A DNA stretch of 64,000 nucleotides, taken from contig NC_059502.1 in the NCBI RefSeq assembly GCF_914767665.1, positions 35,606,812-35,670,811 on the forward strand, given 5' to 3'. Below, one piece after another: positions 23,882 through 36,273 of the stretch. Under the pieces are notes generated by a model that was given only the letters and a program-made list of their open reading frames with translations, was not told the DNA's origin and searched no databases. This DNA is from Harmonia axyridis. Its lineage: Eukaryota > Arthropoda > Insecta > Coleoptera > Coccinellidae. Numbering within the stretch: position 1 is the first letter of the stretch; every line of letters starts with the position of its first letter. The position numbers were made by a program, and so were the translations under genes.

Positions 23882-25099
23882 TGGGGATAATATTCGCTTA
23901 CTGAAAATGGCGTACGCTCCCTATATCTATGTTTATTACTCTGGGAGATGAATAGTACTTTATGTGTCAGATTTGCAGTTTCCCATGTCATTCTCAGCGA
24001 TCTTGCTTTGATTGCCCAAACCTGAATCCACCGAAATAGACGTGGCAGTAGCAAATGCAACTCAACGAAGCGTATAAGACAATAGTGAAGTTTAATTATA
24101 GAAGAGTTGTGGGTTGCGTTAATTAACATCAACATAAACTATTTAAAAGTGTGTTTGGGTTCTTCCCATAGCGCACGAGATGCTGCGATAAAATTCCCTG
24201 TTAATTTATGGTCTTTTGCCGACTTATTCGGGGTTATGGCTACGCCCACCGTTGAATCCCGGTCCTGACTAATAGGCTGAAAACCATTTCTATAAAACTT
24301 CCGTGAAGTTCCATAGAGGCGTCAAGTGTTCTTAGATAAATCACCGCGTTTTCACACAGGGCTTACAGAAGAAGTATGTGGCAACAAAGCGGATGGCGGA
24401 CAAATGACGGTATTTGTTGACTTCAATCTAACTGACATCATTTGAAATCTGATATGATAAACATTGAGTGTAGGCGCTCCATTTGATTTTTCATCTCAAT
24501 CCAACGGGATGATGGAGAATACTCGACCGAGACTTGAAGTGAACGTTGTACTCATTAATTTTATAATTCTATCATAGAAATTATGAATGAACAAATTATT
24601 TTCAAACGAGAGATATTGGTTATAAACTATGTATAATAATAACACAATGATCGTATTTTCATTTTGTAAAAATCTATTGATTACGTCTTCATAAATCTGG
24701 TTTTCCACAGAACTGTCACTGTCAATGTTCACGTCAGAGCTTTCCACATGTTTTCTTTATTCTGCTTGAATTTTCTATGACTTTTGACGCGATCAATACT
24801 TTTTTTTATGAAACTAGAAATTATTATTTTATAGATAGGTGGTTCCAAAATTTTAACTCAGTTCACATCTATATTCAATAATATTCCATTTCAATCGAAT
24901 TAGTAGTTTTGAAAATATGAGGAAATAAAATATCGAAAGAATATATTTTGGGAACCCCAGTAGGATTTGGCCTATTTAAGTATTTTAAGAGGGATAATCA
25001 CCACGTGGCTTTCCGCGTATGAATGAAATATTAGGTACCTATTCAGTTTCCTTCTGGCGCTCTTGTGATGACTCAAATTTGTACGGTGCACGAAGTTTT
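23882..25099. other. Gene-poor DNA
   Basis: A GC-richer patch at about 24160-24440 has no recognised content. On the minus strand at 24747-24496 a frame opens with ESSDVNIDSDSSVENQ and EDVINRFLQNENTIIVLLLY, which faintly resembles the acidic start of some PIF/Harbinger-associated proteins. It has no ATG in frame and no downstream domain, so it is not called a gene. Confidence 0.4.
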
Positions 25100-25102
25100 A
25101 TG

Positions 25103-26100
25103 TACAGGGTGGGCAAATAAGCGAGGTAAGCAGCTATATCTCAGGATCTACTCATCGTAGAGACTTGCGATAAAAAATTTTACCACTAAAGTATACAAGA
25201 GAACACACTGGAAATTGTTTTGAAGTTCATACCTCTACCGCTAGGGGGCGTAATAGCTACCGTCGAGTAGAAAAATGAATTTTACTCGAAAATGTTTCAT
25301 ATGAAGTTGAAGAAAAAATATCGTCACTGTAATCCTTGGAAAATTCTCTATCTTTTTGAATTGTTACTTTCGATTTTACGACATCAAATAAGGGTAGGTG
25401 AAAGGGAGAAATCTGACTGATTGAAACGCCTGTAACTTCAGTTTGGCTCAACATTTTCGAGCAAATTAGATCTCGTCTGAAAGATAATATCTTGTTGATT
25501 GGGGGCAAAATATAGTCATGATAAATTTGTTTTTGCTGCTTTCGATAGGGGGCGTTAAGTCAGAAGTTCATTGTATTGTTCATTTTAATCCGAAATTTCA
25601 AATGTGATGATAGGATTTTCTTAACAGAAACAGAAGTTCTATCAAATTTGCATGAAAAAACCTGAAGGTCGCAAAGCGATAATTTCTGGCGTTCTGAAGT
25701 TATGGCCGAAAGAAGATATTCTTCAACTGATGCACTGCGAAAAACCAAATTGTTTCTTTAAGTTCTGACAGAAACAGAAATCCCATTAAATTTGTATGAA
25801 AAAACCAAAAGGTCGCAAAGCGATAGCTTCAGGCGTTCTGGAGTTATGGCCGAAAGAAGAAGAAGAAGGATTACAGTGATGATATTTTTTCTTCAACTTC
25901 ATATGAAACATTTTCGAGTAAAATTCATTTTTCTACTCGACGGTAGCTATTACGCCCCCTAGCGGTAGAGGTATGAACTTCAAAACAATTTCCAGTGTGT
26001 TCTCTTGTATACTTTAGTGGTAAAAATTTTTACCACAAGTCTCTACGATGAGTGGATCCTGAGATATAGCCCCTTACCTCGCTCATTTGCCCACCCTGTA
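25103..26100. mobile_element. Fold-back element with 233-bp arms (TACAGGGTGGGC ends)
   Basis: The left arm 25103-25335 and right arm 25868-26100 are near-exact inverses, starting TACAGGGTGGGCAAAT and ending in CACTGTAATCC/GGATTACAGTG. Pairing extends 3 bases outwards (ATG/CAT). The 532-bp middle contains a direct duplication (about 25624-25716 and 25768-25860) sharing GGTCGCAAAGCGATA, GGCGTTCTG and GTTATGGCCGAAAGAAGA. A TA at each edge is compatible with Tc1/mariner-type mobilisation, but no transposase is present and the superfamily is inference. Confidence 0.9.
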
Positions 26101-26103
26101 CAT

Positions 26104-26527
26104 TCACTTAATCTTCTTTCTCTTTACGAAACATATAAGTAAAGGGCAGCACTGTTAATCGGTCGATTATTTCTTTCACAAAATGAGAATTTTAGAATTT
26201 TTCTTCTTCTTTCATGTATCCACAAGGGTTGAGTGGTAAAACACCCATGGGTGAACTTCCCCTTGAGATTTTCATGAAGAAATAAAGGCCTTATTATTAT
26301 TACTTCTTTTGCAATGATTTTTTTGTAGTTTTTTCTATGAATATTTTAAAAACTTATTAGTGCTTTGTACATCAAACATATGATCAATACTTTAGCAGAA
26401 AACGAAAAGTTACCAACATTTTTTTTTTATTCGCAATTTGAAAATATTGTCATTCTACAATGTAGATTATTGTTTGAATAAATTATGTGAAAACTCCATA
26501 AAAATCGGTGGTTGTAAGAAGAAAAAT
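26104..26527. other. Gene-free AT-rich DNA
   Basis: No feature is recognised. Confidence 0.5.
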
Positions 26528-26758
26528 CTATAATTTCGTTTTGAGCAGAGCAGCCACGTAGTGGTATTCTTTCTCAACCACGGCATTCGAAATCCGTACC
26601 TGTTTTCTAGGTCTTTTCGTTATGGATTTGTCAATTTTACAACCGCCAGACAGAAGAAAATACTCGAATTTGGTCGCGAATTTGTCATCACTGGGTTCAA
26701 CTTTACAGATTGGGACTATTCCTGGCTCGAAATTCGAAAATTGCAAACATCTGTCCAT
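26528..26758 (-). CDS. Hypothetical 76-residue open frame
   Basis: An ATG-initiated minus-strand frame encodes a protein starting MDRCLQFSNFEPGIVPICKV, with EPSDDKFATKFEYFLLSGG in the middle and a basic stretch KRPRKQVR near residue 50, ending ALLKTKL. The frame is also open for six codons upstream of the ATG back to a stop, and AAACAG words there could serve as splice acceptors, so it might be a terminal exon. No domain, signal peptide or membrane segment is recognised. The block is less AT-rich than its flanks. It may be a real small gene, an exon or chance. There is no neighbouring gene to help. Confidence 0.3.
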   Translation of the reverse strand: MDRCLQFSNFEPGIVPICKVEPSDDKFATKFEYFLLSGGCKIDKSITKRPRKQVRISNAVVEKEYHYVAALLKTKL

Positions 26759-26859
26759 CTGTTTAGACTGTTTAGAGAATCACCGTTCAAAATCATCAGC
26801 GCATCAGAACAACGAATTGAATTTTGTTGATAATTGTTATACAGATATTTCTATTTAAA

Positions 26860-29800
26860 GATTATACTGACATTAATAACAACAAAGACGAAGGTCTGAA
26901 AATATACTTCCAATACCCACAACACAACGATTTTTTTCAAATCGAAGAAAAAGTAGAAAAATGCGTCACGAACAGGAAAACATTCAGCATTCAGTGCTTA
27001 AGAAGGAAAATAAATATTTCAACAAAGATTAGGACCATCTGTTTCGGCGTTGACTTAAGTCACCACATTTCCATAGTTTCAAGTATTCTTTTTGTCTATA
27101 ATTCTTCCACGTATTTGTTATCTCTGCTGCCGCATACGGTCTTGGAAAAGAAGCGATGACATACGATGAATTAACCTACACATACTTGCGTTAATTTCTC
27201 TTTCATCGGGAGGCGACATTCTGTTTCTACCTCTTTTCAGGGAGCCATTGTCCCATAACTGTGGTCTGTGATGAAGTTAATTCAGTCAAGCGCAAGGGTC
27301 TAGAAAGTTCACCAAGTATTCAAGCTGCAGAAATACTGATGTGTAATGAAATATTATATGAGGATTAGAAAAGAAAAAGATCATCCAAAATGACATGGAA
27401 AGTTATCAGAATTTGATATCTAAAAAGAGATTTCTTACGTGTAACAGACAACAAGTGATTCTGCATTGCGTTAAAAATTATTAGTCTTCTTCCTTAAATT
27501 TTCATTCGAGGATTTGATAATCAAATATGAAATTCTCTACTTCTAATTTATGAAGTGGTTTTAACTTATTACCTATTCTGAGGTTTAATATAAATGTGAA
27601 GATTTGGTTTTAAAATGTTAAACCAATATAGTTCAATTTCGTATATATCCAATAAACCCAATAATATTCCTCATTTCGATTTCACACTCGGAAATCTGGA
27701 AGTAGGCACTAAAATCTATTTCTACTCAGTTTTTCTGGCATTCGATATATTAGGTTGGGGCTGAAATAGATTTATGTTGCAAAATCTAGGAAGTATCGGT
27801 GAACTAGAAAGGATCGTTAAATTCCATTCGCGAAAATGCACACTACATAAGCCATCGGAAATATGCAATGAACTGGAGAACGTCTTGGATTGAGGTCGTA
27901 TACATGTGTGTTGGACCATTCAATATAAGATATTGAATGTTCAGAAAAGCCGACCTACGTATTAGGTATACTTTGTTGCAAAAAAGTATAAAATTTGACA
28001 TTTACACCTGTTTTACATTTGAATATAGAGAAAGAAGGAAACACTTCAGTTACATACAATTTCGTATAATACATTTCTTCGATTGAAACTGGTGGTGGAT
28101 TATCACAGAAGCAATGCGAATGTTATATCATTATTCAATCTAATCAACAGTATATTTCAGTTCATTTATAGATAAAATTATTCGCTTTGCATCACGCTGC
28201 CAATGCTCAAATATTCATAACTAACTATTTTTAAGGATATTCCTTTATGGTAAAAAAAATTGTATGCTGTTGGTTCCCAATCGAATTGCCTGAATTTCAA
28301 AAATGATGTAGTTGAATGGGTCATTAGAAAGAATGTGCGAGTTTGAATAGTTTCTATTCCTGATTTTCTGAGTTATAGGTGAGCATTCAAATTTCATAAA
28401 ATAGTTATATAAACGTAGGATTAACAAAGAAAAAACTATTTTGGTTTGAATACTCTTTATGTTTGAAATATGAATTATTTAATTATAACCCTATATTGAG
28501 AACAAAGAACAGATTGTTTCAAATCTCACAAATAAAGGAATGACACTACAACATTATAACATTTCAATTCAACCAATAACCAATTTTCCATGCTCCATTC
28601 AATTCCTTGATTCTAGGTCGTATTGTCTTCTGAAATATATTTTCGAAATTTGATAGAAATCCTGGATGAGTCTCAGTAATATATTACAATCAATTGTTCT
28701 ACCAAATTTTCATGTACCAAATTATAGTGTTCGAGAGAAGTTTCACATATCGTCCGACAGCTGAATTGACACACAGTACATTCATAATTTTCGGCAATGT
28801 TTGATAATATTGAAAAAGGATACATACTTACCTATGTGTTAAATGTTCCATGTGTGTTCATGTATATGGGTACCTAAACTTCTGGAGAAGAATCTTTTCT
28901 TAATAGTACTTTCAACGATTCATCTTCATTTGAAACATACTTTTGTCGAAAAAACATTTTTTCCTTTATCCTTGAAAGGCAATGAAGAAAAGATGACTTC
29001 ATTTTTTCGTATTGGCAATATTTCCATTGTCCTCATGTTCTCTATTTTTTACAGGTAAGAATTGCCACAATGACAATACACATGGACTGCGAGGTCGTAA
29101 ATTTGATCTTATAAAAGAAATGTAATGTTGCGTGAAACACGTTTCGCTCAATGGTGGTCGAATTCTACGACGTGTTGCTCAGGTAAGAAACTTTTTCTGT
29201 TTCATTCATAAAAAGCACGTTCTGGGGGCGTAGAACTTCCTGGTTTTGGTTTGGGAAATAAATAAAAAGTTTTTGTTCCCAAATACGATAAAATACTTTG
29301 AATTCAGGTGTGATATCGGAAAAAAAATTAGGTTTATTGGTTGATTTTACTACGTGAGAATGAACGTAAACCAAAATAGGTATAATATAAGAAAATCCGC
29401 ATAAAGACAAAATTCAATTAGATGATACCGAAAACATTCACAAGTGCCAAAAAAAGATCGACAAAAAATAAAAGGCACAAAACAGTTGCTGCAGTGATTT
29501 ATCAAGCAATTCACACAGATGAAATGCATCAGACTCGGTGCTATAAACTAAAAACTGACAAAAATACATCCCTAATTGAGAATGATATTCCCAGACGTGA
29601 ATAAAAACTGAAAACGGCACTGAAACGATCCCTGGCAAGAGATTAGAAAGAATATGAAAGCAGAAAAGGGTAAAAATAATCCCTTCCATTATCTCTGCTA
29701 CGTGCATCATAAACAAACATTTACAACACCTAAGGGCTTAAACACACGAGCGGATTTTCCAGGGCTTTTTCAACGATGATAATTATCATACTTAATAGTG

Positions 29801-32253
29801 ATATGTTTATTGACTCAAAGAATTCGAATACAGTGTTGAAATAAGTCTTTCATATTAACATATTGGTTAGAGATAACATCTCATATGATTATTGAAGCTT
29901 TTTCCTATTTACAATTTGAGTTAGGTACAATGTATCTTGAGAACATACGAGGATGATTATTTGATATATATTTAGAAAATATATTACCCTGAACAACCAC
30001 GATAGACATTGGACAAATTTCAAACGTGTTCTAGATTTTTTCAAATTGAAATTTTTTTTTAGGTTGAGAAATAATTGTTTTCTTTCGCACTTTTCCTTAC
30101 TAATTTTATATTTATATACTAATATGTATGTATTATATGTACCTGGTTTGATGAAACAATTATGGAATTATTTATTAACAAACAAAAATATCACACTCAA
30201 AAGGTTGGATTTGAGTTCTGACTTACTAAAAAGATGCGATTGAGATCAGAAAATTTAACATTAATTAGGTAAAAGTAAATATGTATAATGACGCAAATAG
30301 GTAATCTTAATATAAATGGAATTGTAAAAACGATACAAGTGAAAATTTTAGAATTTATTCTGTTATGGATAATTTTTTTTTCATTTTGGTAATAAACTAA
30401 TGATTGGATGCACCATTATATTATTATATTGCCAACTATGAGCTTCTGATCTGCGTAGGGTTACATAAAAGTTTTAAAACTTCCTTGGTTAATACGAGAC
30501 GGAACATTTCTATGTTTCACATCACTCGTTTCTTGATATAAACCATTCGATTTATTTCTACCTTGTTAAACTCTAAAACTTATTGTATTTGTCGGGTTGT
30601 CTCAATATAACTCAGGATTAATATCAAAAGGGATTTACTCTCGTAATGAACCAGCTTGAAAATATGTTTAAGAACACAATCAACATATAAATATGAGATT
30701 GAAGCAATAATCAATGTCGTAAATAAATCATAAGAATGTTTGTAGTATGGAGATCCAAGAAATTATAACTTTTATTTTCATTAATTTTGTATTTCCATGT
30801 GAATGTCTGTTTTTTTTTGTACCTAAATTATTTCCAAAGTAAAAAAACTGATTCATTTATGGGATAATATTTGACACTGCTTCCAGTAGTCGTTTTATTG
30901 AAAAGATGTGGTCTGATCCATATCACAAAATGATATTGAATCTTCTGAATTTTTTGAGTCAAATAAATTCGGTGACCTTCTAGTTTTCAAAATTTATTTC
31001 ACTGGAATCGACATTTAAGCCAATCCATTTAGTCTTTCCTGTATAGAAACTTACTATAGTCTTTGATAAAGCATTGCAGTTTCTTTATATATTTTTATAA
31101 TAATTCCATCCCGACAGTGGAGTGAAATATTATGTTTGAAGTAATCGTTTAAATTAATTTGAAGATGAATTCAGATTAATGAGACCAATTAATATTAGTA
31201 CGTAGTACGTGTTTACTATTACCTATAAAATCTTGTTATAATTTATTTCAATTTCAATCATAGGTCAACAAGTCGATGCTTTTCAGTAATTTGTACCGTT
31301 TTTATTGAGGGCATTAAGCTAATAATATAAATTAATTTTATTATCCGTCTTTAAACGACTTTGTTTATCAACAAGATACCATCGGAGCAACCATGATAAT
31401 CTTATGGTTGATTATATGTTTCCCAATTTTATACAGACTGCTTCAATTTGATGAACATGTTGATAAACAAGAGAATGGAACATTCTTCCTCAACAAAATA
31501 GGGGAAAACTTATTGAAAAAATAAGTTATTTTCATAGAAATGAAATTCATATTGCATACTTAGGTGGGATGCCTAATTCTTAAGCTCCCTGAAATTTTAC
31601 CACATTCCATTATGGAATATGCATATTTCGAAAATCAAAGAGATAACTCGTGATAACTAGTGATAAATTAACGCAAGATTTGAATTGAATAAAAAACACA
31701 TTTTTTAGTCGTTTGATTATAATTTTTTTATTCAATAATAAAGTACACAGGATAGGGTTATTTATGGAATAATACACCGTGAAAATGACATCCATGGCTT
31801 TGCATACACATACGCACTAGTTTGTCGAAATTTTCCATGAGTTTCACAGGCTCCATGATTTTTTTACCCTTTGTTATTGATAGACGAAGAAGAGCCAATT
31901 TTTCTGGGATTGTTTCGATCTGAAGTTTTTCCGATATTTAAATCGGGTTTGGTTTAGTTATTTTCTTAGGGTACACCCCTTCGGCCTTTGCGACACTGTC
32001 CCTTATTTGTTAAATCTGTTTATTTTGTCTGAAGCATATTTTGAAAATGTAGAATGAAACTTAATGAGTCATTCACTTGGATCAAAGGCGCAGATCTTTT
32101 CTTTCTAGAGGGGTAATCGAAAAAAATTTTTCGACTACAACGTTTACTCATATCTGTAATGTGAGAAAAAAAGGTTTAATAACAAAGTTTGAACCGAAAA
32201 TTACTCGAAATAATAGCATTTTTCTGGTTACCGATTCGATTGTTTTTACCTTA
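26860..32253. other. Gene-free AT-rich DNA
   Basis: About 5.4 kb of largely unique sequence. Open frames are short and lack motifs. No RNA gene or transposon ends are recognised. The patch 27050-27300 is slightly GC-richer. Confidence 0.6.
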
Positions 32254-32890
32254 TACAGGCTGTTCCTATATATTGAAGGTACGAAGAAAAATGAGAGATT
32301 TCTTGAATAATTTTGAGAATAAAAAGTCTATACAAGGGCATACAAACTCTTTGTTTTTGAGATACAGGGTGTTTCTTGTTGTCCTACTTTTTTGTGGAGC
32401 TTATAACAGTTGATCGAATCTTCATTAATCTTCTCTTCAAATTGGGAAAATAAGTACCAAAAATTATAATTGATTTATTCGTCACAGCTTATTGGAATTG
32501 AATTTTCCTGAGGATTATACTGAAGAATTCTTTGCATTGTTTTTTTCGGTAGCAGATACGACAAGAATCCAAAAAGTGTAGTAAACTACCAGTGGATCAC
32601 CAAAAAAAAGTTCTGTAGGAAAGAAGAGGGCACTCTTTCAGAAGAAAATCAACCTTTAGATTTGCATTCAAAATTAGCATCAGAGGACGAAAACTTTAAA
32701 TTGGAATATCTATGCCAAACTGAATATCTTGTGAAGCAAGATGCTATGAGAAAAAAATTTGGACTTCAATATCTGTTTCTCGAAAACATATCGTTTGCGA
32801 ACCCATGTTTTAAGACTTTATTTCTCAAAATGATCCGAGAAATCTGTTATTTTCGTTTATACCTCCAATTTAGGAACACCTGTAAAGTCA
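32254..32890. repeat. TACAGG family repeat with tandem end boxes (half fold-back)
   Basis: TACAGGCTG starts at 32254 and TACAGGGTG at 32363, an offset of 109. The far end (about 32780-32885) carries TACCTCCAATTTAGGAACACC, which matches the right end of the decayed fold-back at 39127-39813. GTAGCAGATACGACAAG (32549) is also found inverted near 39490. This is one diverged member of the family. Confidence 0.6.
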
Positions 32891-33355
32891 ATTAAAAAAT
32901 GAGGTCTTCACAAATGAATTTCAATTTGAATGAAACACATTAAATTGTAAAACACAGCGCAGACAATTTTTCGATGAGAATAACTCAGTCCTTTGATGAC
33001 TCCAGTTTTTGAATTCTGTGACGAAAATGAACAAAACACCGAAAACAACAGGTGAGTGTATACCGATGACTAATGCAAAAATCACAGATGGCTAAACAAG
33101 GGACAACGCCGACACAGCGGGTAGATAAAGGAAAATAATAAATCTCGGACATCGACGTGCTCGTAAACTCATTAACCGTAAGAGGGTCCAATTTTTTGCT
33201 GCAGTGTCGATTTTAAAGGAAACTAAGAAGATTATTCGTTCATTTTATGAAACAATTTCATACTTCGTGTTTGGGACAATTGAGAAATTTTTTATTTTGA
33301 AAACCTTAATTACCCCAGCACTTGCATACGACCTGCATGAGATGTAATACTCGTT
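32891..33355. other. Gene-free DNA
   Basis: No feature is recognised. About 33050-33190 is slightly GC-richer. Confidence 0.5.
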
Positions 33356-33625
33356 TATTCCAATTTGAGTAGAATACCACACTTCCGTTGATCAGCAGCC
33401 ATCATCTCAACCTAAACTCGCCGCCTTAATTTTAATTTAGTCCGAAAAAGGTCGCGCGCAGGTTAATCTAAGGTCGGAACAACGACCAGACATGTCCGTA
33501 GCGACATCCTGTATAATTGAAATTCAGTGAAGACGGTAAATTCGGGCGGAAAAATCAATTTCGACCTCGCAGACGGACTAGGAGGCAATAAAAATTCATT
33601 TAGTTTGCCCTAAACCCGCCCATAA
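33356..33625. other. GC-elevated unique island, possible regulatory DNA
   Basis: This stretch stands out from its AT-rich surroundings. It contains TTAATTTTAATT homeodomain-type words, AGGTTAATCTAAGG, GTCGCGCGCAGG and CCCATAAACT. No frame is convincingly coding and no transposon ends are seen. A conserved non-coding element or enhancer is plausible but unproven. Confidence 0.3.
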
Positions 33626-35672
33626 ACTAGGATGTGTGTAATATTTATCGAAGCCTTTAATCACGGCCAGTACCATAAGAATAGACATTTACTGCCCACG
33701 AGAGCACACACAGGTTTAGCTGGGACTTCCGAATGGTCTCACTGGATAGTGGCAACTTTGATGAATGTGGTTTCTCCTCTTATCGAGTATTCATATTTGA
33801 TTTATACATTTCTCTAGATTATCTCGAATGATTCATTGTTTTTTGAATGATATCATTATGCGATTGATATACGGCGTTTCTGTTCAACTCTCGACTTTGA
33901 ATGTTTCAATCTGATAGTTATTAGTGTTGGCTCTGACTGAGTTATGATTACAGCTTTCATATTTCGTGTTGATGGTGTATCAATTGGGCAATACGGCTCT
34001 TCAAACTTACTGAAAATATGTCAGTCGTATAATTGAAATACAAAATGTGATTTTTTATTTTAATGTTTCCTCTGATCCATTTGATCCTTTGTGTGAACTT
34101 TTATCTTGTTCGAGCTGAACCGGTTGTTTTTTTTTTTGTAGAATTGTAACTCAATATTTTGTTTTTTTTGTCGTTCATCGATCAACATACATAAAACACT
34201 ATGATACTGAGCTGAAGTATCAAATTGATGAGAGACCTTCACCAATGAAATATTTTTTCATTTGCGTCTCGATTTGCGTTTACTTACTCAATATACGGAT
34301 TTTCTTGATAAAACGAAAAATATTTTAATGTGTCTCATTATTGCTAATATTCTAAGAAAAATAAATTGAATATGTATACTCGATATCAGCCCGGACCCGA
34401 AGCATTTCAAATGTGGTGGTACCAATAGAATGACCATCAAATCTCAAAATCTTACTTCGTTGTTTATAGGATGGGTTTTTGGCTCGTAACATAGTTTTCA
34501 ACAGTAGATTTTGAATGTTAATGATAGGATATGCCACCACTGGAAACCTGCACACTTGAGTTTTTCGAAGTATATAGTAATGGCATTTTGACTTTGGAAA
34601 TAGGCTGCTATATTAGAAAAAAACAGCATAAACTCGCTGTAGTAGTAGGTATTTATAATACAAAAAAGTGAATACCGCAATTTCGTTGGCGATGAATATT
34701 GAATATTCTTCTCTTGATTCATTTTTCATTTTCGATAATAATAACGAATTCTGCTTGAAACCACCCACATCAGCTTTGATATTCATCTCCAATCATTTAT
34801 TATTTTTATGTTTTCATTTCGTACATAAGTTATCCATTCTTAATTTTTAGGTGTATCAACAACAAATATTTATTTCTGTGATTCTTTTAAACAGAGTTGC
34901 ATTCAGCCAGAGTACTCAATGTTTTAAAATCCATAGATAATTTTTTCAAGAACCAATTACTCCAAAACGATGTATCATACAGAAGATATGAGGAATAATT
35001 TTATTTTTCAAATTGGGTCAACACTATCAACAGTCATTAACGGGCGTACCACTTACTTTTGAGAGTTGTCTTCTTTGCTTCTCTGGTATTTTTATGACAT
35101 GTAATGGTCACTAGAGACTGGAAGATGTTGATGGAATGAAAAACTATATTCCGAAAATCCTGTCCTTCGATAAAACCATTGGCGAATATTTTTTTTATGG
35201 ATTTAATCAGTCTGGTATCTCAGCCGAACTGCTTCGGAAAAAATGAAAAGTAAACAAAAAAGTGTTTCTTGTGACCACAGTCATCTTCAGTTTATATATG
35301 TGTACAAGTCAAATACTCACCCTGTATATGTTCAGAATTATCTCATTGCATAATACCGAATCGTTGGGTGAATATTGGGTCGATCATTCACAAAATCAAG
35401 GTAATTTACTGGAACAGAATATTTTCTAGAATAACTACATTACAGGAAATAGTATTGGAATATTATCAACCGGAATAGCAAAAATTTCTCCTTTTCGAAG
35501 AATATGCTGTATCCATATCTATTATGAAAGAATAACAAAAGTCTTAAATCCTTCTAATCCTAAGTAATTCACCATGAAACAATGTTGAGGTGACTCATAT
35601 TGATAAATTGTTAGGTTAGAGATTCTAAAAACAAATATTCTATACCGTTATTAAAGCTACCAATCACCACTT
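33626..35672. other. Gene-free AT-rich DNA
   Basis: No feature is recognised. A CACCCTGTA box at about 35318-35326 lacks a partner. Confidence 0.5.
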
Positions 35673-35879
35673 CTATGAATATATTTTTAAAATCTGTTCA
35701 GCGCCAAACTTCTCAAAAATCTCCCTATAGTAACATAATCTTCTACCATTAATTTCATTCAACACTGACAAACGCCCCTCATATGCCTCAAAATCATCAA
35801 ACACATCATGTTCGTCTGTACATCTGTTTTGCCATAATTTTTCATCATCTTTTTTCGACATCCTTATGTGGTATAACAT
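35673..35879 (-). CDS. Hypothetical 68-residue open frame
   Basis: The frame begins at an ATG preceded by an AT-rich TATAAATATA tract. It encodes a highly polar, acidic and basic protein (MLYHIRMSKKDDEKLWQNR, then DEHDVFDDFEAYEGRLSVL and RRLCYYREIFEKFGAEQIL). It looks more protein-like than most chance frames here, but no family is recognised and there is no partner exon. No signal peptide or membrane segment is present. It could be a small gene, a terminal exon or a decayed element fragment. Confidence 0.3.
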   Translation of the reverse strand: MLYHIRMSKKDDEKLWQNRCTDEHDVFDDFEAYEGRLSVLNEINGRRLCYYREIFEKFGAEQILKIYS

Positions 35880-36273
35880 TTATCGGTTGTATAAATATAT
35901 TTATATATCCTATCGAGCATTCATCAATCTTCCTCATACGTACATATCGGTTGGCTCTATAAGGCAATTTATTCATGAAACCAGATTGTGGCACTGTTAA
36001 GAGAATGATGTCTATCGAGCCATTTCTTAGTTTAACAACACCATATTACTGTGATGATTTCTATCCTCGGATTAAAGTACGTGTCGCAATGAAAATTTGA
36101 AGATAAAGTTGGAAATATCTTGCACGCTAGGGCGAGTTTCTTATAACGGTAGTCTGCTATAGGGTCCCCACTTGAAGAATAATACGACCATCAAGTCTAT
36201 TCAATACTTTTCAATCACGAGCCTATGAATTTGTGTGTTAAAAAGACAAAAATTGTCATAATATACATTAAGA

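Noticed and set aside
24496..24747. Possible PIF/Harbinger-associated protein start (acidic ESSDVNIDSDSS)
   Set aside because: No in-frame ATG, no downstream domain and no terminal repeats; the similarity is too vague.
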